Below are positions 52,083 through 60,597 of a stretch of 64,000 nt of DNA, in pieces (the first letter of the stretch is position 1; each line of letters begins with the position of its first letter). The translations under genes were made by a program, and so were the position numbers. Source of the DNA: Serinibacter salmoneus. Its GTDB lineage: Bacteria; Actinomycetota; Actinomycetes; Actinomycetales; Beutenbergiaceae. The stretch lies in assembly GCF_002563925.1 (NCBI RefSeq), contig NZ_PDJD01000001.1, forward strand, positions 998,973 to 1,062,972, written 5' to 3'. Under the pieces are notes generated by a model. It was not told where the DNA came from and did not search any database. It saw only the letters and a list, made by a program, of their open reading frames with translations.

Positions 52083-53144
52083 ATGGATCCGCAGCAGTTG
52101 TACCGGTGGGACCTCGCGGGGCGCCCGGGCGCCGAGCCACGGCCGGAGTCCGAGGGCGCGCACCTGGCCGAGGAGGCGCCGGCGCCATCGGCCCAGTCGG
52201 ACACCCCGCCCGCGGGCGCGCCGGACGTGGTGGCGGGAGTCGTGGGCGGCATCGAGGACGTGGGGCGCCGCCCTGGCAGCGTGGAGGAGATCAGCGCCAC
52301 CGTGATGGTGCACGCTCTGCGGGGCTCGGTGGACGCCGGCCACGCCGGGGCCCTGGTGGCCCATCACCTCCTGGAGTCCCATCCCACGACCCGGGTGCTG
52401 ACCTTCGACATGGACGGGCTGATGGACTACCGCTCGCGGCGCCCGAGCATGACCTTCGAGAAGGGTGCCTTCACGGACTACTCCGAACCGGCCCTCGTGC
52501 TGGACCTGGTCGGCACACCCTCGGGGGATCTGCTCCTGCTGCACGGTCCGGAGCCGGACCTGCACTGGGAGGCATTCACCCGAGCCGTGCGCGACATCAC
52601 CACCACCTTGGGCGTGACCACCACCGTGGGGGTCCACGGCATCCCGATGGGGGTACCGCACACCCGCCCGATCTCGGTGACCTCCCACGCGACCTCACCC
52701 CACCTGATCGAGGCCGAGCCCGACGTGTTCGGCACGGTGCAGGTGCCGGGAAGCGCCGCCTCGCTGCTGGAGTACCGGTTCGGCCAGTGGGGGAAGGACG
52801 CACTCGGCTACGCCGTCCACGTGCCGCACTATCTCGCGCAGAGCGAGTACCCCGCGGCAGCGGTGGAGTTGTTGCGGCGGGTCTCGGCGGTCTCGGGCGT
52901 GGACCTGGACACCCGTGCCCTGGAGGAGTCCGCGGCGTCGGTGCTGGCAGAGATCACGAAGCAGATCGAGGACTCCTCGGAGGTAGCGGCCGTGGTGCAG
53001 GCGCTGGAGAACCAGTACGACGCGTTCGTGCAGGCCCAGGGTCGCAGCCTGCTGGACCCGGGCGAGATGCCCAGCGCAGACGAGCTCGGGGCGCAGTTCG
53101 AGGCGTTTCTGGCCGAGGTGGACCGAAAGGGCGACGAGGGGTGA
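52083..53144 (+). CDS. PAC2 family protein (proteasome assembly chaperone-like)
   Basis: 353 aa. The PAC2 domain covers about residues 70-290: VMVHALRGSVDAGHAGALV, FDMDGLMDYRSRRPSM, GPEPDLHWEAF, GVTTTVGVHGIPMGVPHTRP and HVPHYLAQSEYP. The C-terminal helical part (about 295-353) has a LENQYDAFVQAQG stretch. The first 65 residues are acidic and disordered. The ATG follows TAGGAGGAAG. PAC2 proteins are widespread in actinobacteria, with unknown function. It is divergent from helD, and no proteasome gene is in the window. Confidence 0.87.
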   Translation: MDPQQLYRWDLAGRPGAEPRPESEGAHLAEEAPAPSAQSDTPPAGAPDVVAGVVGGIEDVGRRPGSVEEISATVMVHALRGSVDAGHAGALVAHHLLESHPTTRVLTFDMDGLMDYRSRRPSMTFEKGAFTDYSEPALVLDLVGTPSGDLLLLHGPEPDLHWEAFTRAVRDITTTLGVTTTVGVHGIPMGVPHTRPISVTSHATSPHLIEAEPDVFGTVQVPGSAASLLEYRFGQWGKDALGYAVHVPHYLAQSEYPAAAVELLRRVSAVSGVDLDTRALEESAASVLAEITKQIEDSSEVAAVVQALENQYDAFVQAQGRSLLDPGEMPSADELGAQFEAFLAEVDRKGDEG

Positions 53145-53339
53145 GAGCGGCGCGAGGTGAGGTGCCGGCTCCCGTACACACACGCATCGCCACAGTGGCG
53201 ACGAACCTGGGTCCTCTGCCACAATAGAGGCGTTGCACGGCTTCTCTCTGTCGAATGTTCTTCGGGCACGGCGTGGGGATCATGGCAGCACCGCAGCCCG
53301 GCACACGGCCGGGAAGTACGAGTCCCCGGAAGGACAAAG
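53145..53339 (+). promoter_or_regulatory. Cold-shock gene promoter and leader
   Basis: CACAAT near 53220 is a likely -10, framed by CCTCT and AGAGG which could pair. A start near 53232 would give a leader of about 110 nt. This fits the long structured leaders of cold-shock mRNAs. The Shine-Dalgarno GGAAGGAC ends before ATG 53340. Confidence 0.5.
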
Positions 53340-53543
53340 ATGGCACAGGGAACCGTTAAGTGGTTCAACGCTGAGAAGGGATACGGGTTCATCGCCCAGG
53401 ACGGCGGCGGGGCCGACGTCTTCGTCCACTACTCGGCAATCCAGTCGGATGGCTACCGCAGCCTCGAAGAGGCGCAGCGGGTCGAGTTCGAGATCACGCA
53501 GGGCCCCAAGGGCCCGCAGGCGGAGAGCGTTCGTCCTCTCTGA
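53340..53543 (+). CDS. cspA: Cold-shock protein (CspA family)
   Basis: 67 aa, single OB-fold nucleic-acid-binding domain. RNP1 is KGYGFI and RNP2 is VFVHYS; the N-terminus is [14 protein letters not shown]. It binds single-stranded RNA/DNA and acts as an RNA chaperone. The ATG has a good upstream Shine-Dalgarno, and a strong hairpin follows. Confidence 0.97.
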   Translation: MAQGTVKWFNAEKGYGFIAQDGGGADVFVHYSAIQSDGYRSLEEAQRVEFEITQGPKGPQAESVRPL

Positions 53544-53561
53544 CCGATAGGTCTCTCATCG

Positions 53562-53594
53562 GTGCGGCCCATCCCTTCGCGGGGTGGGCCGCAC
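53562..53594 (+). terminator. Terminator hairpin after the cold-shock gene
   Basis: Arms GTGCGGCCCATCCC (53562-53575) and GGGGTGGGCCGCAC (53581-53594), one G-T wobble, loop TTCGC. No T-run. Also faces the convergent spermidine-synthase-like gene. Confidence 0.8.
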
Positions 53595-53649
53595 TGCTGT
53601 GCCGGCACCGGATCCCCGCCGCCGGTACCGCATCGGGTCCGGGTGCCCC

Positions 53650-54534
53650 CTACCTCGTGCCGGTGCGGTGGTCCGAGGGCGACTCGGCCACGAACTCCTC
53701 GGGGAGCGCCAGGGGATCCGGCTCGTCCTGGAGCGGGAGCGCCGTTCCGGCGAACTCGCGGCACGCCCTGCCCTCGAGCAGCCGAACCGGGGCGGGCAGT
53801 GCGAGCAGGTCACGCTGCAGGCGCTGGGAGTCGATGGGGGCGTCGGATGCCAGGACGACCAGGTTCCCGAACCGCCGGCCCTTGAGGATCGGGGGCTCCA
53901 CCGCGAGCATGACGTGCCGGAAGGTCGCCAGGGCGGTCGCGACCTCCCGCCGTGCGACTGGCAACGGTGGGGAGTCCACGAGGTTGCCCAGGTAGAGGCC
54001 CCCGGGCTGCAGCACCCGACGCACCTCGCCGAGGAACCCGCTCGTCGTCAGGGACCGCGGCACGCGAGCCCCGGCGAACGCGTCCCGGATGATGATGTCG
54101 ACCGCGTCCTCGCGCATGGCGCTGACCGCGGCCCTGGCCTCGTCCACGCGGATTCGCACCAGTGGGGAGCGCGGGACGTCGAACCACTCGCGTGCGAGCC
54201 GCGCCAGTTCGCCGTCGAGCTCGACCACCACCTGGCGTGAGCGTGGCTCCTCCGTGGCCAGCGCGCGGGCGAACGCACACGCGGCACCGCCCAGGTGAAG
54301 GATGCGCGAGGCGGGCTTCTCCCGCAGGCGCTCGCGAATCGCCAGGCGCATCTGCTGCATGTACTCGAACTCCAGGTGCCCTGGATCCTCGAGGTCGACG
54401 AAGCTGGACTCCACCCCGTTGACGTACACCATGAAGGCGCTGGGGCGGTCCGGATCCGGGAGGAGTTCGAGCGTGCCGGTGTCGATCTCGACGGGATCGA
54501 GCGGAAGGGAGCCGGGCAGCGAACGGCGTCTCAC
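53650..54534 (-). CDS. Spermidine synthase-like protein
   Basis: 294 aa from GTG 54534. A class I Rossmann fold of the polyamine aminopropyltransferase type: ILHLGGAACAFARAL, VVVELDGELARLAREWF, DIIIRDAFAGARVPRSL and the GLYLGNLVD strand. The usual spermidine-synthase D-x-x-D/P-x-G-P substrate motif is replaced by DAFAGARVP, so true aminopropyl transfer is doubtful; this is a common actinobacterial subgroup of unknown role. A TATGAT -10 (plus-strand ATCATA, 54541-54546) ends 6 nt upstream of GTG, favouring it over 54585. Confidence 0.82.
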   Translation of the reverse strand: MRRRSLPGSLPLDPVEIDTGTLELLPDPDRPSAFMVYVNGVESSFVDLEDPGHLEFEYMQQMRLAIRERLREKPASRILHLGGAACAFARALATEEPRSRQVVVELDGELARLAREWFDVPRSPLVRIRVDEARAAVSAMREDAVDIIIRDAFAGARVPRSLTTSGFLGEVRRVLQPGGLYLGNLVDSPPLPVARREVATALATFRHVMLAVEPPILKGRRFGNLVVLASDAPIDSQRLQRDLLALPAPVRLLEGRACREFAGTALPLQDEPDPLALPEEFVAESPSDHRTGTR

Positions 54535-54540
54535 CCCGCC

Positions 54541-54546
54541 ATCATA
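54541..54546 (-). promoter_or_regulatory. -10 element (TATGAT) for leaderless spermidine-synthase-like gene
   Basis: Near-consensus TATGAT on the minus strand ends 6 nt before GTG 54534. Confidence 0.6.
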
Positions 54547-54599
54547 CGAACCCTGCCGGAGGCGCCGAGGTGCGTGTGTGGTCACGGGCTTGACGGCGA

Positions 54600-54615
54600 T
54601 CGAACGACTGTTCGA
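54600..54615 (+). promoter_or_regulatory. LexA box before dinB
   Basis: TCGAACGACTGTTCGA is a perfect match to the actinobacterial SOS box TCGAAC-N4-GTTCGA. It overlaps the likely -10 GATCAT (54614-54619), which ends 5 nt before the dinB GTG 54625. LexA bound here would block the promoter directly. Confidence 0.85.
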
Positions 54616-54624
54616 TCATGGGGT

Positions 54625-55848
54625 GTGCCCGAGACGCCGTGGGGCTCGGACGACGCCGGAGCCCCGATCCTTCACCTCGACATGGATGCGTTCTTCGCGT
54701 CCGTGGAGTTGATCGAGCGACCCGAGCTGCGAGGTCGGCCCGTGATCGTGGGCGGTGGGGAGCGTGGCGTGGTGCTCGCCGCGACCTATGAGGCGCGTGC
54801 CTTCGGTATCCGCTCCGGTATGCCGATGGCCACGGCTCGGGCGCGGTGCCGCCAGGCGATCGTCGTGCAGCCGCGCCGCGAGGCCTATCGTCGCGCCTCG
54901 GCTCGCGTCATGGGGGTCCTTGCCGATGTGACGCCCGAGCTCGAACAGCTCTCGGTGGACGAGGCATTCCTGGACGTCTCCGGCGCGCGCCGTCGTCTCG
55001 GGTCCCCGTTGGAGATCGCGCGAGCGCTGCGGGAGCGGATCAGGCGTGAGCTCGGGTTGGTGGCGTCGGTGGGGCTCGCGGCCTCACCTGTCGTCGCGAA
55101 GATCGCCTCGGCCCGGGCGAAGCCGGACGGTGTGCTCCTGGTCCCGGCCGAGGCGACCGTCCCGTTCCTGCACTCCCTGGAGGTCACCTCGCTGTGGGGG
55201 GTGGGTGAGGCGACCCGGCGCGCTCTGGCGGAACTCGGCGTGCGCACCGTGGAGGAACTGGCCCACACACCGCGGGAGATGCTCACCTCGAGGCTGGGAA
55301 GGGCACAGGGCATGCGCCTGCATGCGCTGGCCTGGGGGCAGGATGACCGCCGTCTGGTGACCTCGCGTGTGGAGCGTTCGATCTCCTCCGAGCACACCTT
55401 CCCCCGGGACCTGCGTGACCTGGAGGGCGTCGCACGAACGGTGCTGCAGCAGAGCCATGAGGTCGCGCGGCGGCTGCGCGAGGGTGGTCTGCTGGCGCAG
55501 GGCGTGACGGTGAAGGTGCGCGCCGGCGACTTCACCACGCTCACCCGCAGCCGCCGGCTGGAGGTGGCCACGGACGTGGCGACGCAGGTGCATGCCGCCG
55601 CGCGCGCCCTCCTGGCCTCGGTCGGGATGCCTCCCAGCGGGGTGCGCCTGGTCGGGGTGCGGGCCGATGACCTCGTACCCGCCCGTGGGCACGCGGTGCA
55701 GGGAGCGCTCGGGGAGGATCCCGTGGCGCATCGGGATGTTGAGGCGGTGTTGGACGGTTTGTCGCGTCGTTTCGGTGCCGGCTCAGCGGGGCCGGCAAGT
55801 CTGCTGTCCCGTTCGGGTACCAGCACGGCCCGTGGGGACATATCCTAG
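54625..55848 (+). CDS. dinB: DNA polymerase IV (DinB)
   Basis: 407 aa. Y-family translesion polymerase. Catalytic carboxylates lie in HLDMDAFFASVE and SVDEAFLDVS; the palm and fingers have VLAATYEARAFGIRSGMP and VGLAASPVVAKIASARAKPDG. A helix-hairpin-helix thumb (TSLWGVGEATRRALAELG) and a little-finger domain follow. The C-terminus lacks an evident QxxLxLF-type clamp motif. GTG 54625 (VPETPWGSDD) is selected because the LexA box and -10 lie directly upstream. Confidence 0.95.
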   Translation: MPETPWGSDDAGAPILHLDMDAFFASVELIERPELRGRPVIVGGGERGVVLAATYEARAFGIRSGMPMATARARCRQAIVVQPRREAYRRASARVMGVLADVTPELEQLSVDEAFLDVSGARRRLGSPLEIARALRERIRRELGLVASVGLAASPVVAKIASARAKPDGVLLVPAEATVPFLHSLEVTSLWGVGEATRRALAELGVRTVEELAHTPREMLTSRLGRAQGMRLHALAWGQDDRRLVTSRVERSISSEHTFPRDLRDLEGVARTVLQQSHEVARRLREGGLLAQGVTVKVRAGDFTTLTRSRRLEVATDVATQVHAAARALLASVGMPPSGVRLVGVRADDLVPARGHAVQGALGEDPVAHRDVEAVLDGLSRRFGAGSAGPASLLSRSGTSTARGDIS

Positions 55849-55876
55849 GGGTATCGGATGTGCCGAGGAGGACGTC

Positions 55877-56245
55877 ATGCCGCTTTCGGAGTACGAGCAG
55901 CGAGTGCTCGCTCAGATGGAGCAGCAGCTCAGTTCTGACGACCCCAAGCTTGCGCAGAGTTTCGCGGGCAAGGGTCGCCAGACCTCACGCGTGGTGCTGG
56001 GGGTGCTGGGGCTCGCTGCGGGTCTTGGCGTGCTGCTGGTGGGGGTGTCCCAGCACTGGACCTGGCTGGGGCTCGTGGGATTCCTGTTGATGTTCGCCGG
56101 GGCGCTGATCGCGCTGTCGTCCGGTGGCCGCGGCAAGGGTGTCACCAAGGGCGGTGAGGCCGCGCCTGCCGCCAAGGCCCAGCGCAGTAGTTTCATGACC
56201 AAGTTGGACGAGCGGTGGGATCGCCGTCGCGACGAGGGTCGCTGA
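55877..56245 (+). CDS. DUF3040 membrane protein
   Basis: 122 aa. The DUF3040 N-terminus is MPLSEYEQRVLAQMEQQL with a following DDPKLAQSF. Two transmembrane segments (about 38-58 and 62-82) are followed by a Lys/Arg/Gly-rich cytoplasmic tail. This small actinobacterial family is regularly found near dinB and mraZ; its function is unknown. The ATG follows GAGGAGG. TATCCT (55843-55848) overlaps the dinB stop and could be its own -10. Confidence 0.87.
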   Translation: MPLSEYEQRVLAQMEQQLSSDDPKLAQSFAGKGRQTSRVVLGVLGLAAGLGVLLVGVSQHWTWLGLVGFLLMFAGALIALSSGGRGKGVTKGGEAAPAAKAQRSSFMTKLDERWDRRRDEGR

Positions 56246-56269
56246 CGCCCGTCCCCGACTGGTTCCATC

Positions 56270-56313
56270 ACGCGTGAGGCGCGTACCTCGATCGAGGTGC
56301 GCGCCTCACGCGT
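56270..56313. terminator. 44-bp near-perfect palindrome after the DUF3040 gene
   Basis: Two 22-nt arms with no spacer and one mismatch; outer parts are ACGCGTGAGGCGCG (56270-56283) and CGCGCCTCACGCGT (56300-56313). TTCTCTCCTC follows. As RNA it forms a long hairpin and probably terminates the dinB-DUF3040 transcript. Confidence 0.7.
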
Positions 56314-56663
56314 TCTCTCCTCACGGACCGGCGCCGAGCGTTCGCCTCGCACGTGAGGTGACCGACGCCGTCATCCACACGCGCTGACGCGGGCGGGCCG
56401 GCGCCGCCATCGCGCTCTGCGCTCCGCTTCACCCCACATCCCTCCCCAGATCCCTCTCCGCTTCCCTCCCCATGGTGGACCGGCGGGCTCTCGCATGCCC
56501 GCCACCGTGCGGTCCGTGGCGGCCCCGGGCCCCGTGCCGCGTCCGAACCGACTCCACGGGCCGCTCCCCACACAGTGCCGTGCCGAATCCCTCCACTCTG
56601 CTGAAGCGCCTCTGACCTGCGGCGATGTCTCCTCTCAGGGGTGCGATGGCCCGAGGGTATGGC

Positions 56664-56703
56664 TATCGTGGAGGAAAGTGGAGTATCGTGGAGGAAGGCG
56701 GAG
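56664..56703 (+). promoter_or_regulatory. mraZ operator: four direct repeats GTGGAG with 10-bp period
   Basis: GTGGAG at 56668, 56678 and 56688 and GCGGAG at 56698 form four boxes with exact 10-bp spacing, the arrangement bound by MraZ rings upstream of dcw clusters. Two TATCGT hexamers (56664-56669, 56684-56689) match TAnnnT and overlap the boxes, so MraZ binding would cover the promoter and give autorepression. Confidence 0.85.
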
Positions 56704-56741
56704 CGAACAGGGGTCTCCGCGGGCCTGGGAGGAGGTCGCCA

Positions 56742-57170
56742 ATGCTCATCGGCACCTTCACCCCCAAGCTCGACGACAAGGGGCGGCTGATCCTTCCAGC
56801 CAAGTTCCGTGAGCAGATGGCGGGAGGGCTCGTCGTGACACGTGGGCACGAGCGCTGCCTGTTCGTCTTCCCGATGGCGGAGTTCGCCTCCTTGCACAGC
56901 AAGTTGGCCGATGCTCCGCTCACCTCCCGTCAGGCGCGTGACTTCAACCGTGTGCTGCTCTCCGGGGCGCATGACGAGATCCCGGACAAGCAGGGGCGGA
57001 TCACGATCCCTCCTGTGCTGCGGCAGTGGGCGAGCCTGGGGCGCGACCTGGCTGTCGTCGGGACGGGCAACAAGCTCGAGGTCTGGGACTCCGCCGCCTG
57101 GGAGGACTACCTCGTCGGGGCCTCCGAGGCGTTCGAGGATGCGGCCGAGGAGGTGGTCCCGGGCTACTGA
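56742..57170 (+). CDS. mraZ: Transcriptional regulator MraZ
   Basis: 142 aa. Two SpoVT/AbrB-like swapped-hairpin domains: [20 protein letters not shown] and [16 protein letters not shown]. It forms dodecameric rings that bind the repeat operator upstream and control the dcw operon. The ATG 56742 follows GGGAGGAGG and is followed by the standard [12 protein letters not shown]-terminus. An acidic C-terminal tail is present. Confidence 0.96.
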   Translation: MLIGTFTPKLDDKGRLILPAKFREQMAGGLVVTRGHERCLFVFPMAEFASLHSKLADAPLTSRQARDFNRVLLSGAHDEIPDKQGRITIPPVLRQWASLGRDLAVVGTGNKLEVWDSAAWEDYLVGASEAFEDAAEEVVPGY

Positions 57171-57352
57171 CGCCCGTCGCAACCATGTCTGGGTTGTCGT
57201 CCGTGGTCTCCCGCCGACGCGTCTGGCGCACTTCCCCGGTGCCAGAACCGGAGGGAGTCCACGACCGACAACCACCCACCACCCGTCCACCAGCCACAGG
57301 CCACCGACAGGCACCGACACCACTGCCGGCACTACCGACGAACGGACCCCGT

Positions 57353-58351
57353 ATGACTGAGCGCTCCGCCGAGGACCTCCACGTCCCCGTGCTCGCTCAG
57401 CGTTGCGTGGACCTGCTGGCTCCCGCGCTCGGCGATCCCGGCGCGATCATGATCGATGCCACCCTCGGCATGGGCGGGCACACCGAGGCAGCGCTGAGTC
57501 AGGTGCCCGGCCTCACCGTGATCGGGATCGATCGGGACACCGACGCCCTCGACCTCGCCTCGCGCCGCCTCGCGCCGTTCGGTGACCGGTTCGTGCCCGT
57601 GCATGCCACCTACGACGAGATCGACGAGGTTGCCGCCGAGCATGCCCCGGGCGGGGTGCAGGGAGTCCTGATGGACCTGGGCGTCTCCTCGCTGCAGTTG
57701 GACGACGACGAGCGCGGCTTCTCCTACTCGCGGCCTGCCCTGCTGGACATGCGGATGGACGCCACGACGGGCCCGACGGCGGCCGATCTCCTCGCCGAGT
57801 CCGAGGAACGAGAGCTGGTACACATCCTGCGCACCTACGGTGAGGAGCGCTCGGCGCACCGGATTGCTCGCGCGATCGTCTCGGCCCGCCAGGCGACGCC
57901 GATCACCACCTCCGATCAGCTCGCTGAGATCGTGAAGCGTTCAGTCCCGTACGCCCAGCAGAAGTCCGGGGGGCACCCCGCCAAGCGGACCTTCCAGGCG
58001 CTGCGGATCGCGGTCAACCGGGAGCTGGACATCCTCGCCGACGCGCTGCCGCGCGCCGTGGAGTCGCTCGCGGTGGGTGGCCGCATCGTCGTGGAGGCCT
58101 ACCACTCCCTCGAGGACCGCCTCGTCAAGCGCGAACTCGCCCGCGGCGCACTCAGCAGCGCACCGCGGGAGTGGCCGATCGAGCCACCCACCCATCGCCC
58201 CTACCTGGAGCTGCTGGTGCGGGGCGCCGAGAAGGCCGATGACGCCGAGGTCGCCCGCAACCCGCGATCGGCGTCCGTGCGCCTGCGCGCCGCCGAACGC
58301 ATCCGTCCCACCCCCGATCACATGAAGAGCGACCCGAGGAGGCAGTCATGA
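57353..58351 (+). CDS. rsmH: 16S rRNA m4C1402 methyltransferase RsmH (MraW)
   Basis: 332 aa. Methylates N4 of C1402 in 16S rRNA. The SAM loop is IDATLGMGGHTEA. LMDLGVSSLQLDDDERGFSY, the MRMDATTGPTAADLL segment and RTFQALRIAVNREL are family signatures. The ATG 57353 has no good Shine-Dalgarno. The 182-nt gap after mraZ has no readable promoter. The stop overlaps ftsL (ATGA). Confidence 0.97.
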   Translation: MTERSAEDLHVPVLAQRCVDLLAPALGDPGAIMIDATLGMGGHTEAALSQVPGLTVIGIDRDTDALDLASRRLAPFGDRFVPVHATYDEIDEVAAEHAPGGVQGVLMDLGVSSLQLDDDERGFSYSRPALLDMRMDATTGPTAADLLAESEERELVHILRTYGEERSAHRIARAIVSARQATPITTSDQLAEIVKRSVPYAQQKSGGHPAKRTFQALRIAVNRELDILADALPRAVESLAVGGRIVVEAYHSLEDRLVKRELARGALSSAPREWPIEPPTHRPYLELLVRGAEKADDAEVARNPRSASVRLRAAERIRPTPDHMKSDPRRQS

Positions 58352-58722
58352 GCGTGGCACCCCTGCGCACCGCAGCGCCGAGGCCGACCGTGCGCCGTCG
58401 ACCTCCCCTCCAGGTGGTGCGGGGGGCCAAGCACGAGGGGTCCCGGGCACCGTTCCTCGGGCTGTGTGCGGCGATCCTCATCGCCGCGCTGCTCGGGGCC
58501 CTTGCCATCAACACGGTGATGGCCGCGACCTCGCACGCGATGAGCGCGAAGCAGGCCCAGGTCACCGAGCTCACCGCCGAGGTGGACGCGCTGCGCTCGG
58601 AACTGGAACTGGTGCGGGCACCTGCCTCGGTGATGGCCCGTGCGGAGCGCCTGGGCCTGACCCCGAGCGAGGGGATCCAGTACGTGCGGCTCGCCGACGG
58701 ACGCGTGGTCGGGGGCGAGTAG
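58348..58722 (+). CDS. ftsL: Cell division protein FtsL-like
   Basis: 124 aa. A bitopic membrane protein: basic cytoplasmic N-terminus, a transmembrane segment (about 36-57, FLGLCAAILIAALLGALAI), then a periplasm-side coiled coil (about 65-95, SAKQAQVTELTAEVDALRSE). Size, topology and place between rsmH and ftsI identify it; sequence is poorly conserved in this family. It works with FtsQ and DivIC-like proteins to recruit and activate FtsWI. The ATG overlaps the rsmH stop. Confidence 0.87.
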   Translation: MSVAPLRTAAPRPTVRRRPPLQVVRGAKHEGSRAPFLGLCAAILIAALLGALAINTVMAATSHAMSAKQAQVTELTAEVDALRSELELVRAPASVMARAERLGLTPSEGIQYVRLADGRVVGGE

Positions 58723-58780
58723 CGCCCAGGGCGGCGTGTCCGCCCGTCCTTCCTGTGATCGAGTTGGGAGCATCTGAGCC

Positions 58781-60586
58781 ATGAGCCGCAGCGCCAGAGG
58801 TACCGCACCCCGCGTCGGCTCCCCGCACACCCGCCAGCGCGCGATGCTCTGGGGCGTGCTGATCGTGCTCGCGCTCTTCGGCGCCCGGCTCGTGCAGGTG
58901 CAGGTGATCCAGAGCGAGGCGCTCGCCGCCGAGGCCCGCGCGACCCGCGAGCGCACCTACACCCTGGCGGCGCAGCGCGGCGACATCGTGGACTCGACCG
59001 GCGTGACCTTCGCGACCTCCCAGATCCGCTACGACGTCGAGGTGGACCAGCGCCAGATCCCCGCCTTCGTGGTGCTCGATGAGGACGGCGAGATCGCCTC
59101 GCGCGGTGCCGTCGCGGCGGCCGATCTCCTGGCGCCCCTGTTGGACCGCGACCCGCACGAGCTCGGTGCGCAACTGACGGGGGACCGCGGCTACCTGCTG
59201 CTGGCCTCCGAGGTCACGCCGGAGGTGCGCGAGAGCATCGAGGCGCTCGGCATCAACGGCCTGACCACGCGTGAGTCGACCACCCGGGTCTATCCGGCGG
59301 GTACCACGGCCGGCAGCATCATCGGGTGGCTCAACGCCGACGACGAGGGTGCGGCCGGCCTGGAGTACAGCCTGAACGAGCAACTCACCGGGACCGACGG
59401 CGAGCGCACGGTCGAGATCGGACGCCGCGGCGAGATCATCCCCTCGGCCGCACAGTCCACCACGGCAGCCCAGGACGGTCTGACCGTCCACACCTCCATC
59501 AACTCCGATGTGCAGTACCAGTGCCAGGAGGTCATGGACCGGTACACGAAGGAGTCGCAGGCGAGTTGGAGCGCGGCGGTCGTGGTCGAGGTCGACACGG
59601 GCCGCATCATCGCGCTGTGCGATTCCGCGCAGATCGACCCCAACGACCCGGAGGGCTACGCCACCATCAACTCCGTGCAGTACTCCTACGAACCGGGGTC
59701 GACGGGGAAGATCCTCACCATGGCCGCGGCGCTGAACGAGGGTGTGGTCACGCCGGAGACGGTGTTCGACATCCCGTACCAGTTCACCACCCCCAACGGG
59801 CAGACGTTCAAGGACTTCGCGCCGCACCCGGACCGGGAGATGACGGCGGCGGGCATCCTCGCGGTCTCCTCCAATACCGGGACCGTGCAGATCGGTGACC
59901 TGATGAGCGATGAGACCCGCGCCGAGTACATGGAGGCGTTCGGTTGGCACGAGCCGACCGGGGTGGAGCTCGCGGGGGAGTCCGGCGGGCTGAACATGGA
60001 CCCCGCCAACTGGGACGGCCGTACCCGCTACGCCACGATGTTCGGTCAGGGCATCGGGGTGAACCTGCTGCAGAACGTCGGCGTGATCGCCACCCTCGCC
60101 AACGACGGCGTGCGCATGCCGCTGCACCTGGTGGACGGCTACTCCGGAAGCGACGGCGTGCTCGAACCCGCCGAGATCGCAGAGGGTGTGGAGGTGGTCA
60201 CCCCGCAGACCGCGCAGGAGATGGTCACGATCCTCGAGGGTGTCGTCGCCAACGACGGCGCCACCGGGACCAAGGCGGCCGTCCCCGGCTACCGGGTGGC
60301 GGGGAAGACCGGCACCGCGGAGGTACCCGACGACACCGGCGCGCTCACCGAGACGGCCGCGAGTTTCGTCGGGACCATCCCCGCGGACGACCCGAAGTTG
60401 GCCATCGGTGTGGTCGTCTACCGTGCCCAGATCAACGAGTACGGCGGGCTCGTCGCGGCCCCCGCGTTCAACGAGATCGCGAGTTTCGCCGTCGAACGCC
60501 TCGGGATCGCGCCGTCCGCCTCCGACGCCGAGTTGTATCCGGTCTACGGCGCGGACGATCCCTATCTCGACGAGACCGACGGGTAG
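58781..60586 (+). CDS. ftsI: Class B penicillin-binding protein FtsI (PBP3-like)
   Basis: 601 aa. Septal peptidoglycan transpeptidase. A short cytoplasmic tail and a transmembrane anchor (about 24-42) precede the pedestal/dimerisation domain (RGDIVDSTGVTFATS). The transpeptidase domain has the active Ser in PGSTGKILTM (about residues 305-313), S-x-N as VSSNTG, and KTGTAEV (about 508). The ATG follows a weak GGGAGC. The TAG stop is also the first half of the murE -10 element. Confidence 0.95.
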   Translation: MSRSARGTAPRVGSPHTRQRAMLWGVLIVLALFGARLVQVQVIQSEALAAEARATRERTYTLAAQRGDIVDSTGVTFATSQIRYDVEVDQRQIPAFVVLDEDGEIASRGAVAAADLLAPLLDRDPHELGAQLTGDRGYLLLASEVTPEVRESIEALGINGLTTRESTTRVYPAGTTAGSIIGWLNADDEGAAGLEYSLNEQLTGTDGERTVEIGRRGEIIPSAAQSTTAAQDGLTVHTSINSDVQYQCQEVMDRYTKESQASWSAAVVVEVDTGRIIALCDSAQIDPNDPEGYATINSVQYSYEPGSTGKILTMAAALNEGVVTPETVFDIPYQFTTPNGQTFKDFAPHPDREMTAAGILAVSSNTGTVQIGDLMSDETRAEYMEAFGWHEPTGVELAGESGGLNMDPANWDGRTRYATMFGQGIGVNLLQNVGVIATLANDGVRMPLHLVDGYSGSDGVLEPAEIAEGVEVVTPQTAQEMVTILEGVVANDGATGTKAAVPGYRVAGKTGTAEVPDDTGALTETAASFVGTIPADDPKLAIGVVVYRAQINEYGGLVAAPAFNEIASFAVERLGIAPSASDAELYPVYGADDPYLDETDG

Positions 60587-60589
60587 ATT
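60584..60589 (+). promoter_or_regulatory. -10 element (TAGATT) for leaderless murE, formed on the ftsI stop codon
   Basis: TAGATT ends 8 nt before the murE GTG 60598; its TAG is the ftsI stop. No Shine-Dalgarno precedes murE. Confidence 0.55.
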
Positions 60590-60597
60590 GGCCCCCC

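Larger units (their letters stand above)
56246..56741. other. Gene-free 496 bp between DUF3040 gene and mraZ
   Basis: It holds a 44-bp palindrome (56270-56313), a pyrimidine-rich tract whose minus strand has G-runs (56432-56471), and the mraZ promoter/operator (from 56658). The rest has no open frame I trust. Confidence 0.6.
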
